A stretch of 64,000 nt of DNA. Source: Takifugu bimaculatus. Lineage: Eukaryota; Chordata; Actinopteri; Tetraodontiformes; Tetraodontidae. The stretch spans positions 1,700,480-1,764,479 of the forward strand of contig CP034976.1 of the NCBI GenBank assembly GCA_004026145.2, read 5' to 3'. Below, piece after piece: positions 13,037-25,361 of this stretch; the first letter of the stretch is position 1, and each line of letters starts with the position of its first letter. The translations under genes were made by a program, and so were the position numbers. A model generated the notes under the pieces. That model searched no databases. It was given only the letters and a program-made list of their open reading frames with translations, and was not told the DNA's origin.

Positions 13037-13090
13037 CAGCGTGGTGAAGATGTAGTGGTAATACTCAGTCATCATCCCCATGGCCAGAGC
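13037..13090 (-). CDS. grik2: grik2 exon 5 (54 nt, residues 237-254)
   Basis: A small 54-bp phase 0-0 exon bounded by TCTCCTGCAG and GTAAGT, encoding ALAMGMMTEYYHYIFTTL. The peptide matches mammalian GluK2 and the length matches the 54-bp exon recalled for kainate receptor genes. It belongs to the amino-terminal domain. Because it is symmetric, skipping would remove 18 residues without changing frame. A CA-rich tract lies about 185 nt upstream and a GATG array 86 nt downstream in transcript direction. Confidence 0.95.
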
Positions 13091-13274
13091 CTGCAGGAGA
13101 CACCAGCACACTTAGACATGAATGCAGACATTGTCCAAACACCAGGGGACACAGAGGGACAGAGACAGAGAGACAGAGACAGAACATTCTGAAGGATCAC
13201 AGCTGATGATGTTAAAACTACTCTTTCCCAAAAAGTACTCAGGTAAAAATAACAAAAGGTTAGAGTTGGCACAT

Positions 13275-13275
<1 letters not shown>

Positions 13276-13347
<72 letters not shown>
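13276..13347 (+). repeat. (TG)36 microsatellite in grik2 intron 4
   Basis: A pure TG run of 72 bp. In the grik2 transcript it reads (CA)n, the known binding sequence of hnRNP L, and lies about 185 nt upstream of the 54-nt exon 5. Any splicing effect is inference. Confidence 0.97.
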
Positions 13348-13348
<1 letters not shown>

Positions 13349-14435
13349 TAACAGTCTCTTGTGGACTGTTTACATGTTGACGCAACTTGGCATTTTTTCT
13401 GTTGCCATGGGATCATCGGTCCTAACATAAACCTCTTCACCATAAGAGCACACTGCTGACATCAAGGCACTGTTGCCATGGCAGCAGTTTTGGGCATCAA
13501 TCACCATCAAACGTCTACAGCCTGTACAGCTCCTGCAGACCTCCTGTACAGCCAACTGCTGGGCTCCTGTTGATGTCCACCTGAGGTCCTGGCCCTCTAT
13601 GTTGGCCTGACCAAGACTCCTGAGTGCAGCTGGTCCAAAATGCTGCTGCAACTGGACCCAAACAACGAGAGCGCATTTATTTAGCACGCTTTTAGGATCA
13701 CCTCACTGACCTCCTGTTCGTCTCTGTATTGATTTTTATATTCTGGCATTTGTTTTGAAACGTCGTGGTCTTAACCTTCTCCGACCTTACGTCTCCCCTG
13801 GTCAGCAGGTCAACCGGTGTTGGTCCTTAAACCAAAGACCAAGCCTTAAACTGTGGTCAGACTGTTGGTTAGCTCTGAGACTTAGCTGTGTAGCAGTGCT
13901 ACCTGTGGTTAGGGTTTGCTCTGCTAAAGGTCTCCATGAGGGAGGAGGTCCTCCAGCTGTGGTGTGATGAGAACATCAGTCCTTCAGGAGCAGAACATTA
14001 ATAATGACGCAGTCCTGCAGCTTCCGACCAATCGTTGGAGAACAGCAGCTTCACTGAAAATGTTCTTTGATCATTTATAAATCCTGCGAGTACAAGAAAG
14101 ATTCAGGCTTCTTAATTCTTTTGGACCTTTCAAGGTTCCTGAACACCAGATTTGGGATTTTAAAAACTTGAGCTTTAACTTAAAACGTAAAAAAAAAAAA
14201 CTGGACCGTTAACAGAACAAAAGCTGCTTTCGTCAAAATAAAGGCGCCTTCATGCACCAGAGGGTCAAACGCAGACAGAACTTCAACTTTTTAAATGTTT
14301 CATTGTTGTTCCACTAAACTGAGCAACATTTGTTCTGTGTAGTTGAACAACTACACACATTTTGTAACAGTTCTGACTTCCTGTTTCAAAAGTTCCTCGG
14401 TTCAGCTCAGTCAACCATGGTTTCTCCCTGTGTTG

Positions 14436-14595
14436 ACAGCTATTAACATGTTGTTACCTGTTAATAACATGCTATTACAGCTATTAACATGTTGTTACCT
14501 GTTAATAACATGCTATTACCAGCTATTAACATGTTGTTACAGTTAAAACACATTATTACAAGCTACAAACATCTTATTAACAGCTATTAACATTG
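14436..14595 (+). repeat. AT-rich ~40-bp tandem repeat
   Basis: Three to four copies of a roughly 40-bp unit built from AGCTATTAACATGTTGTTAC and TGTTAATAACATGCTATTAC, decaying at the right end. The units contain AACATGTT-like half palindromes. It lies in grik2 intron 4, about 100 bp downstream of exon 4 in transcript direction. Confidence 0.8.
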
Positions 14596-14693
14596 GTCTT
14601 GTTAGTACTCCTCCTTCTCCTCGACTCAGTGCTGCCCACCTCTGGAGGTGTCCATCACAGCAGTGCTCGTGAATACAGGAGACGTGCACGCAC

Positions 14694-14875
14694 CTGCTTC
14701 AGTATCCCAGCAGCCATTTCGTGGCTGCAGTCAAAGATGATGTGGAACTCCTTCCCTCGCTTCATCTCCTTCAGCAGCGGCTTGGCGTCCTTCGACTCCA
14801 GGGGAAGCTGCCGGATCTTCAAGCGGATGTTGTACCGGGACGGAGCCTTAATCAGCTCCTGCAGCCGAATCAGAC
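14694..14875 (-). CDS. grik2: grik2 exon 4 (ATD, residues 176-236)
   Basis: A 182-bp exon entered in phase 1 and ending in phase 0, with a TTGCAG acceptor and a GTGCGT donor. It completes the glycine codon begun in exon 3, then reads LIRLQELIKAPSRYNIRLKI, RQLPLESKDAKPLLKEMKRG and KEFHIIFDCSHEMAAGILKQ. This is almost residue-for-residue the mammalian GluK2 amino-terminal domain; the main difference is LESK in place of ADTK. The length equals the 182-bp exon recalled for human GRIK2. Confidence 0.97.
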
Positions 14876-16475
14876 CTGCAAGGAAGAACAACAAGGCTCC
14901 GTCACTGATTCCTGGCTGAGTCCACAGAATCAGGAAACTCTGTCAGCCTCCACCGGTTCCTCGGTGGTCCTACACGTGCAGCCTTCTCTGCCCCCCTGTC
15001 TCCACATGGTTCCACTTTTGACCATTAATATTCTTCTGAAGTCAGTGATGCTACCCAGCTTTAGCTTTAGCCTCATTCCAATTTCAATACTGTCCACACT
15101 GATCCAGAATCAGCCAGAAACTGGGTCTTCAGGGGGTCCTAAACGCCTTCATCATTTTCCACTGTAGCTAAGCTAACTGTCCAGTTCTGTCCCGTGTTCC
15201 TCAAAGCTTTGGTGGTTCAGCTGGACCGGTTTCTTCATGTATGGACCAAGAATCCAGGTTCCTTCTAAAGGTCTAAATGAATCAAACCCTCTAAAAGCAA
15301 ACCTGCTTCCAGATGAGTGGCCGTGCCTGTTGTGACCAGCATGCGTGTGCACGTGTGAGAGCTGTGACTCTCGCCAGCGCCTGATGCCACCTGAGCTGAC
15401 ATCGCAGAAAAACAGCTTCCTGTGCAGCGGCGCCGCTCTGCGCTTCACGGTTAGTTAGCTAACATCCATAAAAGCAGGCAGACGTGTCGGACTGCTGCAC
15501 TCGCTCATCAAACACGTGGCTGCACCTGGCCGCCAGTGCGCGGCTGCCTCCAGCCGTGCACCATCAGGACTCTGCTGCTGCTGCTGATGTGGACACCTGC
15601 TCCAGGATCCATGTTCTGAGCTGTCTGAGGCTCTCCCGGTCCAGCTGATAAACCTCTTTGTGAAGGGGCTCAGCACATCCTGCTGCTTGGCTCTTATTGG
15701 CCCTACACATGCAGTGTTGCATTGTGGGTGAAAAGAGCAGTTGACGGTTGCTGTGTGAACGTGTTTCGGGCAGATTCATTCAGAACATCGGGTCAGAGGT
15801 TTGGAAGGGACGTGCTCCTGAGGCTGGTCTGCACCTCTGCATAAGGCAGCCAGTAAAAACTGGACGGTGGTTCTTTGGTTCTTTTCATCTTTTCTTATTT
15901 CTCATAATTCCTCACTCGTTTGGGAATATCATTCGTTCGTTTCCATTTAATAAGCATCCTGATTTTTTAAACCATGGCAGCGATTCTTCTCATCAACGGT
16001 TTGATTTCATCTCAGTTCTGAAGCTAGAAAATATTTTAAGTAGATCTTAAAACAGCAATGAAAAATAAAACTAAATAAATCTTAGAATATAAAAATAATA
16101 AAAAGTTGCTTAAACTCATTAAATCAAAGGCTAATTTATTTGCTGCTCCGCTGAGGAAGCGCGACTGTAAAACCGGCTGTTGTTATTTAGCCTGTTAGCT
16201 GTGCAGCGACTCCTGTTGACTTCAGACTTTATGGCTGCAGTAAAGAACGACTGACACGTACATATAACACTGCTGCTGCTAGTCCTGTTAGCATAGCTCC
16301 TCCAACCAGGACGAGCCTCACAGCACTGTCAGCTGTGGTTTGGAATGTGTAAATGGTGGAAAGGTGTTCTTTGGGAGTAAAGGAATTCCTGAAATTCATA
16401 AATGGATTTAACATCTGCAAATTAAACTGTTCAGAATAGCAAATCAGCCACCACTCAGGCTAGCCAGGGTTACAG

Positions 16476-17322
16476 GTTAGGGTAAGGGGTTAGGGTTAGG
16501 GGTTAGGGTTAGATAGTTAGGGTTAGGGGTTAGGGTTAGATAGTTAGGGGTTAGGGTTGGGGGTTAGGGTTGGGGGTTAGGGTTAGCGTTAGTGTTAGAA
16601 GGTTAGGGTTGGGGGTTAGGGTTAGGGTTAGATGGTTAGGGTTAGATGGTTAGGGGTTAGGGGTTAGCGTTAGAAGGTTAGGGTTGGGGGTTAGGGTTAG
16701 CGTTAGATGGTTAGGGTTAGATGGTTAGGGGTTAGGGGTTAGCGTTAGAAGGTTAGGGTTAGGGGTTAGCGTTAGAAGGTTAGGGTTAGATGGTTAGCGT
16801 TAGATGGTTAGGGTTAGATGGTTAGGGTTAGAGGGTTAGGGTTAGATGGTTAGGGTTAGAAGGTTAGCATTAGAAGGTTAGGGTTAGAAGGTTATGGTTA
16901 GATGGTTAGGGTTATAAGGTTAGGGTTAGATGGTTAGCGTTAGATGGTTAGGGTTAGAGGGTTAGGGTTAGATGGTTAGGGTTAGATGGTTAGATGGTTA
17001 GGGTTAGATGGTTAGGGTTAGATGGTTAGGGTTAGATGGTTAGGGTTAGAGGGTTAGGGTTAGAGGGTTAAGGGTTAGAGGGTTAGGGTTAGATGGTTAG
17101 GGTTAGATGGTTAGGGTTAGAGGGTTAGAGGGTTAGGGTTAGAGGGTTAGGGTTAGATGGTTAGGGTTAGATGGTTAGGGTTAGAGGGTTAGGGTTAGAG
17201 GGTTGAGGGTTAGGGTTAGGGTTAGATGGTTAGGGTTAGATGGTTAGGGTTAGATGGTTAGGGTTAGAGGTAGGTTAGAGGGTTAGAGGGTTAGGGTTAG
17301 ATGGTTAGGGTTAGAGTTAGAT
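16476..17322 (+). repeat. Telomere-like TTAGGG-derived array in grik2 intron 3
   Basis: About 850 bp of G-rich repeats related to the vertebrate telomere hexamer. The left part mixes TTAGGG with TTAGGGG and TTGGGGG. The centre and right follow a 14-nt higher-order unit, TTAGGGTTAGATGG, with variants ending GAGGG, GAAGG or GCG. TTAGGG is on the plus strand, so the grik2 transcript reads CCCUAA-type repeats. It lies between exons 4 and 3. Confidence 0.95.
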
Positions 17323-18530
17323 ACGGCTGATGGCTGATGTCTTTCAGCTGTTGTCAAAAGGGCCCTGATGCTCAATAAGGACCCTATTTTTCCATCATGA
17401 AGAACCAGGAAGTGTTTCCTGAAGCTCTGGTCTGGACCCTGAGCGGCTGCAGGATAAAGCCTCATTCTGCCTCCTGGGCACTGCGGCTCACGTGATTCCT
17501 AGTCCAGTCAGGTTCTGTCTTCGCCCTCATTGACTCTTTTATCTGTCCTCAGTATCAGGTCACCTGTGTAAATTGCGACAGCAGGAAAGGTGACGCCGAT
17601 GGCTGCTCAAGCAACGATCTCATTTCCCATCACAGGACAGAAAATCAAGCAACTATTAACCCCGTCGTGAACCAGCAACGACGTCTCCACAAGCGGATTA
17701 ACAGAGGTGATGAAATCATGGCGATCAATTTGTCCCCCAGCTGCTCGCTGATCTCTGGGGCGGAGAGTCCGCTCACACGTGCACCTGGGAACAAGGTTCT
17801 GTCCCTGCTTTTAATAATGGCGCCTCCTCTTTCCTTAGACACAGTAATGAAATGATGAAGAAAGAGTGAAGAGGACAGACGGCGGCGTGGTCATGAACGT
17901 TCCAGCCTACAGGGAGCTTTGCTTGTGTTGGTGGAGGCTCCTGTGATATCTATCGTGCACGTTAGCTGAGTTTGTGCCTCCAGCACATGAACGATGATAA
18001 AGACGACACAGCAACCGTAACCGTGTCCAACAAACCAGCCCAGGCGGCGTTTTTACGCCGCTGTTTGGCTGTTGTGTTGCTAATTTGCCTCATTTGAAAA
18101 TGAACACACACAATTAGCATAACTGTGTGAAGCACTGGCTTCATCTGGCCTGAATACTAACAAAGTATTCCCAGTGTGTGTGTGAGGCTGGGAGCTCTGG
18201 GGAGCCTCGGGGCCCATCTGCGGGCTGGCAACCATCACCCCGCTCATATGGCGCCTGTTCCCAGCCTGCTGGCTGAGCTGTCGCCCGCTGACCTGGACTC
18301 CAGCACCAAGGTTGTCAAGCACAACAAACCACAAAGCCTCTGATCAGCCCTGATTATCTGCTCACTGAAAGATTTATTTGTTGTCTTTTTATTTTTAAAA
18401 AAGTCGTAATAATTTGAGTTGATTGAAAGGAGAAAAAAAATCCTTTTGATTCTCACGGAGGTTTGCTCCTGGCTGTGATTCTGATTTCAAAGCTGCGATC
18501 AAACATCAGAAAAGGGCGTCGCCCTCTCAC

Positions 18531-18788
18531 CGGTGCTGTCGTCGTAAACCACCGTCACCGTCTTCCACTTGAAAAAGTGCACCAGGTCCAGAATGGCCCG
18601 GCTCAGAGAGGAGAAGTCTGGGTAAAGGTTGACGTAGAAGATGTCCCTGTTGTCCGCCACCTGGTGCTTCCACTTGGTCTGGATGTGCGGCACCCCCAGG
18701 GCGTTGCAGATGGACTGAACCGCGTTGGCCGAGGAGCTGTGAGACGGCCCAAAGATGGCCGCCACCCCCAGAGAGAGCTGGTCACAAG
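18531..18788 (-). CDS. grik2: grik2 exon 3 (ATD, residues 90-175)
   Basis: A 258-bp phase 1-1 exon with a CTCCAG acceptor and a GTGAGA donor. It reads CDQLSLGVAAIFGPSHSSSA, NAVQSICNALGVPHIQTKWK, HQVADNRDIFYVNLYPDFSS, LSRAILDLVHFFKWKTVTVV and YDDST. The GVAAIFGPSHSSSANAVQS wording identifies GRIK2, since GRIK1 has AALFGPSHSSSVSAVQS and GRIK3 has VAIFGPSQGSCTNAVQS. It forms the core of the first lobe of the extracellular amino-terminal domain. The surrounding 18,499-18,924 frame is longer only because it reads through both splice sites. Confidence 0.98.
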
Positions 18789-19269
18789 CTGGAGAAGGAG
18801 CACAGGCTGGGTTATCACGGGGTGCCCCCAGAGCGCCAGGATGATGGTTCTGACGTGACCATGCAGACACCTTCGCGTCTGACCTCATGACCACAGACAT
18901 CAGCACTGTAAATCTGATTAGCAAGTCGTTAGCCCCTCCGCTGTCATGTGACCTGGTGGCACTGTTGTGGTTTATTCGGTTGAGCTAAAGATGTTAAACA
19001 GCTGAATAATGTTCTGACCTGCTGCCTCCCGTCACACTGGTCTCCACGACGACAGCACTGCTGCTGATTTGATGAATACTTGATAGTGCTTAGCTTCCCT
19101 TTAGTTTAGCCATTAGCTGTCCTACAAGTATTGTCTCTTTCACCAGCTTTATCTGACGGAGGTAAAACCAGCGACGCTGTTAGCGCGGCTGTACTTTAGC
19201 TGAGAGCTAGTTGGCCTAATCACCGATCCATAATTGATAAGAGGTTGGAGTGGCGGCCTGACACACACA

Positions 19270-19560
19270 CACACACAAGTGATAGATTATTGTGCTTTTA
19301 TTGGGTGTCTCCGGGGGCCAAATGGCTCTTTGAATTACTGCAGCTGAGTCGCTACCTGAAGCAAATCAATTCTTTCTGTTTACATTTGGAGCGCTCAGCT
19401 ATTCCTCCCTCGCCTGATTATAATTGTCACAATCAAGGCTGCAGCAGCCTGCGAGCGTCGCGACAGGAGACATTTACAATGCAAAGCAGCGCCGCAGTAG
19501 CAACACATATGTATATATTTATATTCATATTTACACCTGAAGCCAGACGGACGGCAGCAC
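19270..19560. promoter_or_regulatory. Candidate conserved non-coding block, grik2 intron 2
   Basis: Non-repetitive, moderately AT-rich sequence just downstream of exon 2 in transcript direction. It has motifs such as GATTATAATTGTCACAATC, CAAATCAATTC and ATACATATG-like cores and no coding frame. It resembles conserved intronic regulatory DNA but conservation is untested. Confidence 0.2.
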
Positions 19561-19604
19561 AGGCTGATCCTGCCGTCAGCCCCGCAGGTGAAACACACAA
19601 ATAC

Positions 19605-19772
19605 CTTTCCTGGAGGCCTCGAAGCTGTCGTAGATGTTTATCCTCTGGATGTCGTAGGTGAGCGTGGTGTTGGGCAGCAGGGTTCTGTTCCTGTTGATTG
19701 TGTTTAAAGCAAATTTAAAGGCTAGCTCTTCGGCGCCGGACGGGCCGCTCTCGATGGACTCAAATATCCCAC
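19605..19772 (-). CDS. grik2: grik2 exon 2 (ATD, residues 34-89)
   Basis: A 168-bp phase 1-1 exon with a TTTGACAG acceptor and a GTATTTG donor. After completing a glycine codon it reads GIFESIESGPSGAEELAFKF, ALNTINRNRTLLPNTTLTYD and IQRINIYDSFEASRK. The ESGP-GAEELAF pattern is GRIK2-specific. NRT and NTT are likely N-glycosylation sites of the extracellular domain. An alternative start at an upstream in-frame ATG in the intron (MSLTGGIFE) is rejected because the acceptor sits exactly between it and the conserved glycine. Confidence 0.97.
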
Positions 19773-22700
19773 CTGTCAAAGACAAACACAGGTGGATCCA
19801 CTGTTAGAAGCCTCCAGCAGGAACAACAAAAACAGAGCACTCTTCATCCGTTTCCACAGCAACCACCAAATGTTTTCACTTGCAAGATATTAGCTGCTGT
19901 TAGCTCACTTAGCTGTACGGTTAGCATGTGTCCAGTTTTCATGATTCAAGAGACATGAAGTTCCTCTGAGGACGTGGAGACTTCCTGTTGAGGGCGGAGC
20001 TGCTGGCCTACTCAGTGTTGCTGCTCACCCCATGAGGAACCTGAACTCATGGGACTGTGGTCAGACCCAAGGAGAACAGGCTGCTTTTCAGTCTACACCT
20101 TCAACAACAATCCATCAGGTGTTCAGGGACAGTCTGGTCAGCTGGTGCTGATCAGAGGTCTTTGGCCATTTATCTGGGGGGCGGAGTCTTGGTTGTCCTG
20201 GAGATGGTTGACACCCCCCATTTTGTCCATCTGCTGCTGGGATCAGTGTGGTGGGGTTCTAGTGTCCCAGCCTCACTACAGGCTACACCAAGTGACAGAT
20301 GAACACACACACGGACAACACACACACACACACACACTAAATTTACATGTACTTAAAGGCAGGAGTAAACTCAAGTTTCTGTCTCGCTTGTTCTTCTCAT
20401 CACATGAGATGAGTTGAACTGACAACGTAAACCTGTCCGACCAGAACAGGTCCTCAGATGCTAATGCTGCTAGCTTCACCGCTGCGCAGGACAGCGTAAC
20501 CATCTGACTGTCAAGCGTAAACAGGACGGGTCCGTAACGCCAGTCTCTGCCGTGCACCTGAGGCTGCTGTAGCTGAAAGCCTCCTGTAGGTGGAGGAGCT
20601 GCGGAGCCTTTTCTGAGGGCTCAGCGCTCCTCTCGGCTCTGCTCTGAACACTTCTGACAGCCAGCAGATGAATGGACGCAGCGAGGGCCGGAGGGGCCGG
20701 GGAGGGGGGGAGGGCGAGGGGCTTCTGAGATCAATGTTCCCTGATTGGCCGGAGAATCAATCAATGGAGCCCTCAGGGAGCCGCGAAGAGCAACAGTTAG
20801 AGATTGAAGTGTTTTGTTTGGGTGAGCTCTGTGGCCCGGCCCCGGCGGCTCAGTGTCAGTCACACCAGCTTTATTTACTCCACTGTAGGACCCTCTTCAA
20901 GAGCACAATGTAATCCACACACACAAGTACTGCGGCTCCCTCCTGTCACAAGCGATTACCACAGATTCTGATCAATGCTGCCTCACAGCCGCTGAAACTC
21001 GCCTTTTCATGGACATTTATTTGTCTGAGCGGTGACGTTTGAAGCAAACGTGCACACAGAAGCAGCTCTGACAGCAGCACTGCCGACATTAGCATGCACC
21101 ACACGGGAGACTCCTGTTTTGCATCCCATAATGAGTTTGAGGGAATTAATAAGCATCAGTTAAAGGGGATGTACTATAATTGGAAAGCTGAACGTTCCGA
21201 GCGGCTCCGTTCACACATGAGAAGTTGTGGATTTTCCTGCTGAGAATCTGTTCCAGTCAAAGGAGACGGATCTGGACGGCGCTGAAGAATCTGAAGAGCT
21301 AACAGAGATAGCATCTGAAGCTATCAGCTAGGAAATAGCGAGGACCCAGCACGCTCCGGAACACGCAAACAGAAATAAAAACGGGTTTCGTTTCAAAATA
21401 AAGTACGTTATGAATCCGGAGACGCCGGTGGGAATAAAGTTCTGGACACAAGAAAGTTCTTCTGATTGGAACCTTTGTGAGCACGTGGTGAGAGATCCAA
21501 AGGGTTCAGGAGTTCAGCAGAAGGAACGCGCCTCCTTGGTGATGTCAGAGGCTCTGAAGGCATCAGGACTCCACCGTCATTCACCTGTAGCCTGATCAGT
21601 CCTTGATGGACGCGCAGACGCACGTCCAGACGGACCACGTGAAGCCGTGAGCTGCCTCCGTCCACACGGATGAGCAGACAGATGGAAATAATCACTCCAC
21701 AAGCATCAGTGAACTGTGATGGATGGGTCGCCATGGACACGACGGCAGAGCCACAAAAACACACCTGGACACGTGGACTGCTAGGTGACCAACAGGAATC
21801 ACATGACCGTGGTGGGACTGAACCAAACGCGACCAGTTTAAATCCGTTCATGTCCCAGTTAGACCAGACCCTCCTCCATCCATCCAACCCTTCAGAGGGG
21901 GAAGGAAACAGTCGGAGGCGTCGTCCCGAAGGGTCGAAGCGACCACGGAACCAGCCCCTGGTCTTTGGGCCGGCGGCTCCCAGACGGCCGACATCATCCA
22001 TCTCAATTTTCTCCCTCCCAGAACATGAACGTAGATCCTGCTGAAGCTCCTCCTGTCTGTTGTGTGAAGATGATTTATGGCCACGGCTGCATCTGCACCA
22101 CAGCTGCCGGGAGGGGGGGGGGATCTGACCAACACTTCAGATCAACTTATTAGAGCAAATAGATGCTTCGTTATTGATTAGGCAGCTCTCGTTGTGGCCT
22201 CGTTCTGCAGAGAGTTCACGGAGAACATTTGGAGCCACTGGTCCTCACCATCGAGCCTCAGCCCAGACCTGCAACCAGATCCTTCATCCACTTCCTTTGA
22301 TAGGAGCCTGGTGAGAACAGCTCTGAGCTGCTCTGGCTCTGACGTTCCTCCAGACTTTCTCCATCCTGCTGCGGAGCTTGGATCTGGGTGCTTTTCCCAC
22401 AGGAGCCTCTGGTTTTTCTGTAGCAGCCAGTTTCTTTTTGTTAAGTGTTTGAAATTGAGCAGAAATGTTGGTTATTGAAGGCTCTTCCTCTGTCTCTGGG
22501 ACTGTGAGGAAACGCTCCGCAGGCTCTGCTGAATTATCATTCATGGGTCTGTTTGTGCAGAACATTTTGTACCTTTTTCATGCAGGATCAACAGCAGAAG
22601 GCTGCCTGCTCTTGTGGGAGAAGGAAGCCTCACAAAGAAGAGAGGCCTTCGCACGCTGGAGGATTCTGACAGTTCCTCCTCGCTCTCCCTCGCTCTCACC

Positions 22701-24390
22701 CTCTTCACACTCTTTGTTTCCCATTCTCACCCGCCAGTGTTTCATTCTGCTGCTCTGGAGTCTGGATCGCTGCGACACAGGTGAGTTTTGGAGGTTCCAC
22801 CCCGCCCATCACGGGAAACCTCAGGAGTTCTCACTTCAGCACTTTCATAAATGTCAGTGCTCCTCAGCCATTGTGGAGCACCAGCAGAGGCAGAGAATGT
22901 CAGCCTTCCTCCTCCGTCACCGCCTTTGTGAACGGCTCCCATCTGCAAATGTCAACGAGGCAGCAAACAGACTGGCTCAGAGGCGGCGGCGGCGGCGGCG
23001 GTGGCGGCTAAAAAAGAGCCGCTAGCACAGGGCGGAGCTGATGTGGAGTCAGAGCTCCTCGTCCTGACACGCGTGACGATCCGCTGCTCTTCATCCTACC
23101 AACAACTTTAAAGGTTGAAGGAAACAGGGGGCGAGAGGAGAAACAGACGGCCAGATCCATGGGAGCAGCAGGTCTGAGGGAGGCTTCGCTCTGGCAGCCT
23201 CCTGCGGATCAACGGCGTGCTGAGGTGGCATCCGCCGCTCCGAGGGGAAGCTTTCACCGGTGTGCAGACATGCAGCCGGTAAATCTGATTATTCCTATCT
23301 CTCCCCCCGCGTGGATCTATTTGCTTAACAATGATAACAATCCCCGCAGCTTAACTCCGGCGGGCAGAGCCGATGCGCTCAGCGCCGCCGTTTCCTCCGC
23401 TCTTTAATGAGCAGCTCCGCCTGTGAACTTGGAGGGGGAATATTGATTTTCTTTTGCTCGGCCAAGTGTGCGATATCATCTGGAGTAAAGGGGAAAAATG
23501 AGGCAGACGAGGGGTCGAGGTCACGCCGCTCCTGAGCCCGTTTACTCCCCCTCCCCCGAGTCCGTCATTGTGATGGAATCCCGGTCCGTTTAAAGGATCA
23601 GCCGCAGCCAAGGCATGAAAGTGGAAGCAACTTTCTTTCTGCCCAGCAATGGCGCTAATGAAGGCGTCCGCTGCAGCCCTCAGCCGGCTGTAATGGGATC
23701 AATACTGGATCATTAATCCTTCTGACAGGAGGGTCCTCAGGTCACTGCAGGAGCTCACCTCCTCCCCTCGTGTCCATCCAGCCCTCTCATCTTCCCCTCC
23801 ACACCAGGGCAGTTAAACTAAAGCTGCTGGGCAAGGCAACACACACAGGCACACACACACACACAGTTGGTTCCAAACAGTCTTTGTTCTCTTATCATTG
23901 TCAGTAGATAAAGAAACACCACTGAGATTCAGATGATCAAAGGCTGATCAAAGGATACTAAAGTAACGGTGACGATAGTTTGCTAAAGGTGGCTGAAGCT
24001 GCTTCCTGCAGTTGTCGGAGGCTCTCTGGGTCACATGACCATGAACTTGGACCAGGATTAAATCATTCAGACTATCAGCCTGGATGTTCTAAAATGAAGC
24101 CAAGACTTATTTATGATGAACAGCGGTCAGCAGGAGGACTTCCTCCAGCCGGCCTGGAGACGAACACAACACCGTCCACAGTTACTGGAAATAAAAGAAA
24201 ATTGGAACTGCTGATGGACTATTGTCTCCAAAGGTTCTCCAAAGGCTGTGCTAGAGCTTCTGAAGCTTTGACAGACTCAATCAAACAATCACTCATTTAG
24301 GTGATTCCTCTCTCCAGCCTGATCCAACCCAGCAAAAAGATGAGATTTGACTAGTGACAAAGAACACTGGAGCTGCAACTGTACCTGCTG

Positions 24391-24760
24391 TAGTCCTACA
24401 GAGGTTCCTGTTCCAGACCTGCAGAAGTTCCTACTCCAGACCTACAGAGGTTCCTGCTCCAGACCCGCAGAAGTTCCTACTCCAGACCTACAGAGGTTCC
24501 TGCTCCAGACCCGCAGAAGTTCCTACTCCAGACCTACAGAGGTTCCTGCTCCAGACCTGCAGAAGTTCCTACTCCAGACCTACAGAAGTTCCTGCTCCAG
24601 ACCTGCAGAAGTTCCTACTCCAGACCTACAGAGGTTCCTGCTCCAGACCTGCAGAAGTTCCTACTCCAGACCTACAGAAGTTCCTGCTCCAGACCTACAG
24701 AGGTTCCTGCTCCAGACCTGCAGATCTCCTGCAGATGTTTCTGCTGCAGACCTACAGGAG
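24391..24760 (+). repeat. 24-bp minisatellite
   Basis: About 15 copies of a 24-bp unit (CCTACAGAGGTTCCTGCTCC plus AGAC), with a partly regular 48-bp alternation between GCTCC and ACTCC and between GAGG and GAAG. As 24 is a multiple of three, several frames stay open over the array and beyond (24,347-24,979), but this is an artefact. Confidence 0.93.
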
Positions 24761-25306
24761 AGCTCGGCTCCATCTAAACCTGATTCTTTGTTGAAGCCTG
24801 TGTCCTTCATGTCCCCCCATGTCTACCCACGTTGTCCCCTCATTGAGCCCAGACGCCGGTCCGGAGCAGAGCGTTCAGTCACGGCCAGTCACCTGGTTTT
24901 TGCAGCCCCACTGACTTTCTCCAGCAGCTCTGTTCTTTCAGGGTGTTTGTGTTGTTCAGCTGTAGTGAAGGTTCTGTGAGGACATCACAGCATCACGCCA
25001 GCTCACCACAAAGCTCACAAACCTATCAAACTTTATTGACCAAATTCTGGATTTAGACTTTAAATCTCAAGTTTCTTTAAATGAGCTTATTTCGTTCTCA
25101 TTATATAAGACCATTCATGCTGCAGAGCCTTTGCTTTGATGTTGATTTTACCGTTGTTTCGAACAATAATGTTTATTGAGATTACCCAACAACGTTAAAC
25201 ACAGCGACGTCGTTACCGCTGCAGCGTTACGGCTCCTCGGAGACCACGTGGATTCAAATTACCCACATTTGTTTCATCCTCTCGCCATCTCATTCACTTC
25301 CCTCTG

Positions 25307-25361
25307 TTGTGTGTGTGTGTGTGTGTGTGTGCGTGTGTGTGTGTGCGTGGGTGGGTGTGTG
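25307..25361 (+). repeat. (TG)n microsatellite, interrupted
   Basis: A TG run with CG and GGTGGG interruptions in grik2 intron 1. A short GAGC tetranucleotide run follows at about 25,637-25,658. Confidence 0.9.

Noticed and set aside
24347..24979. 210-codon ORF with PDLQRFLLQT repeats
   Set aside because: A 24-bp minisatellite keeps the frame open; no homology and no gene context.
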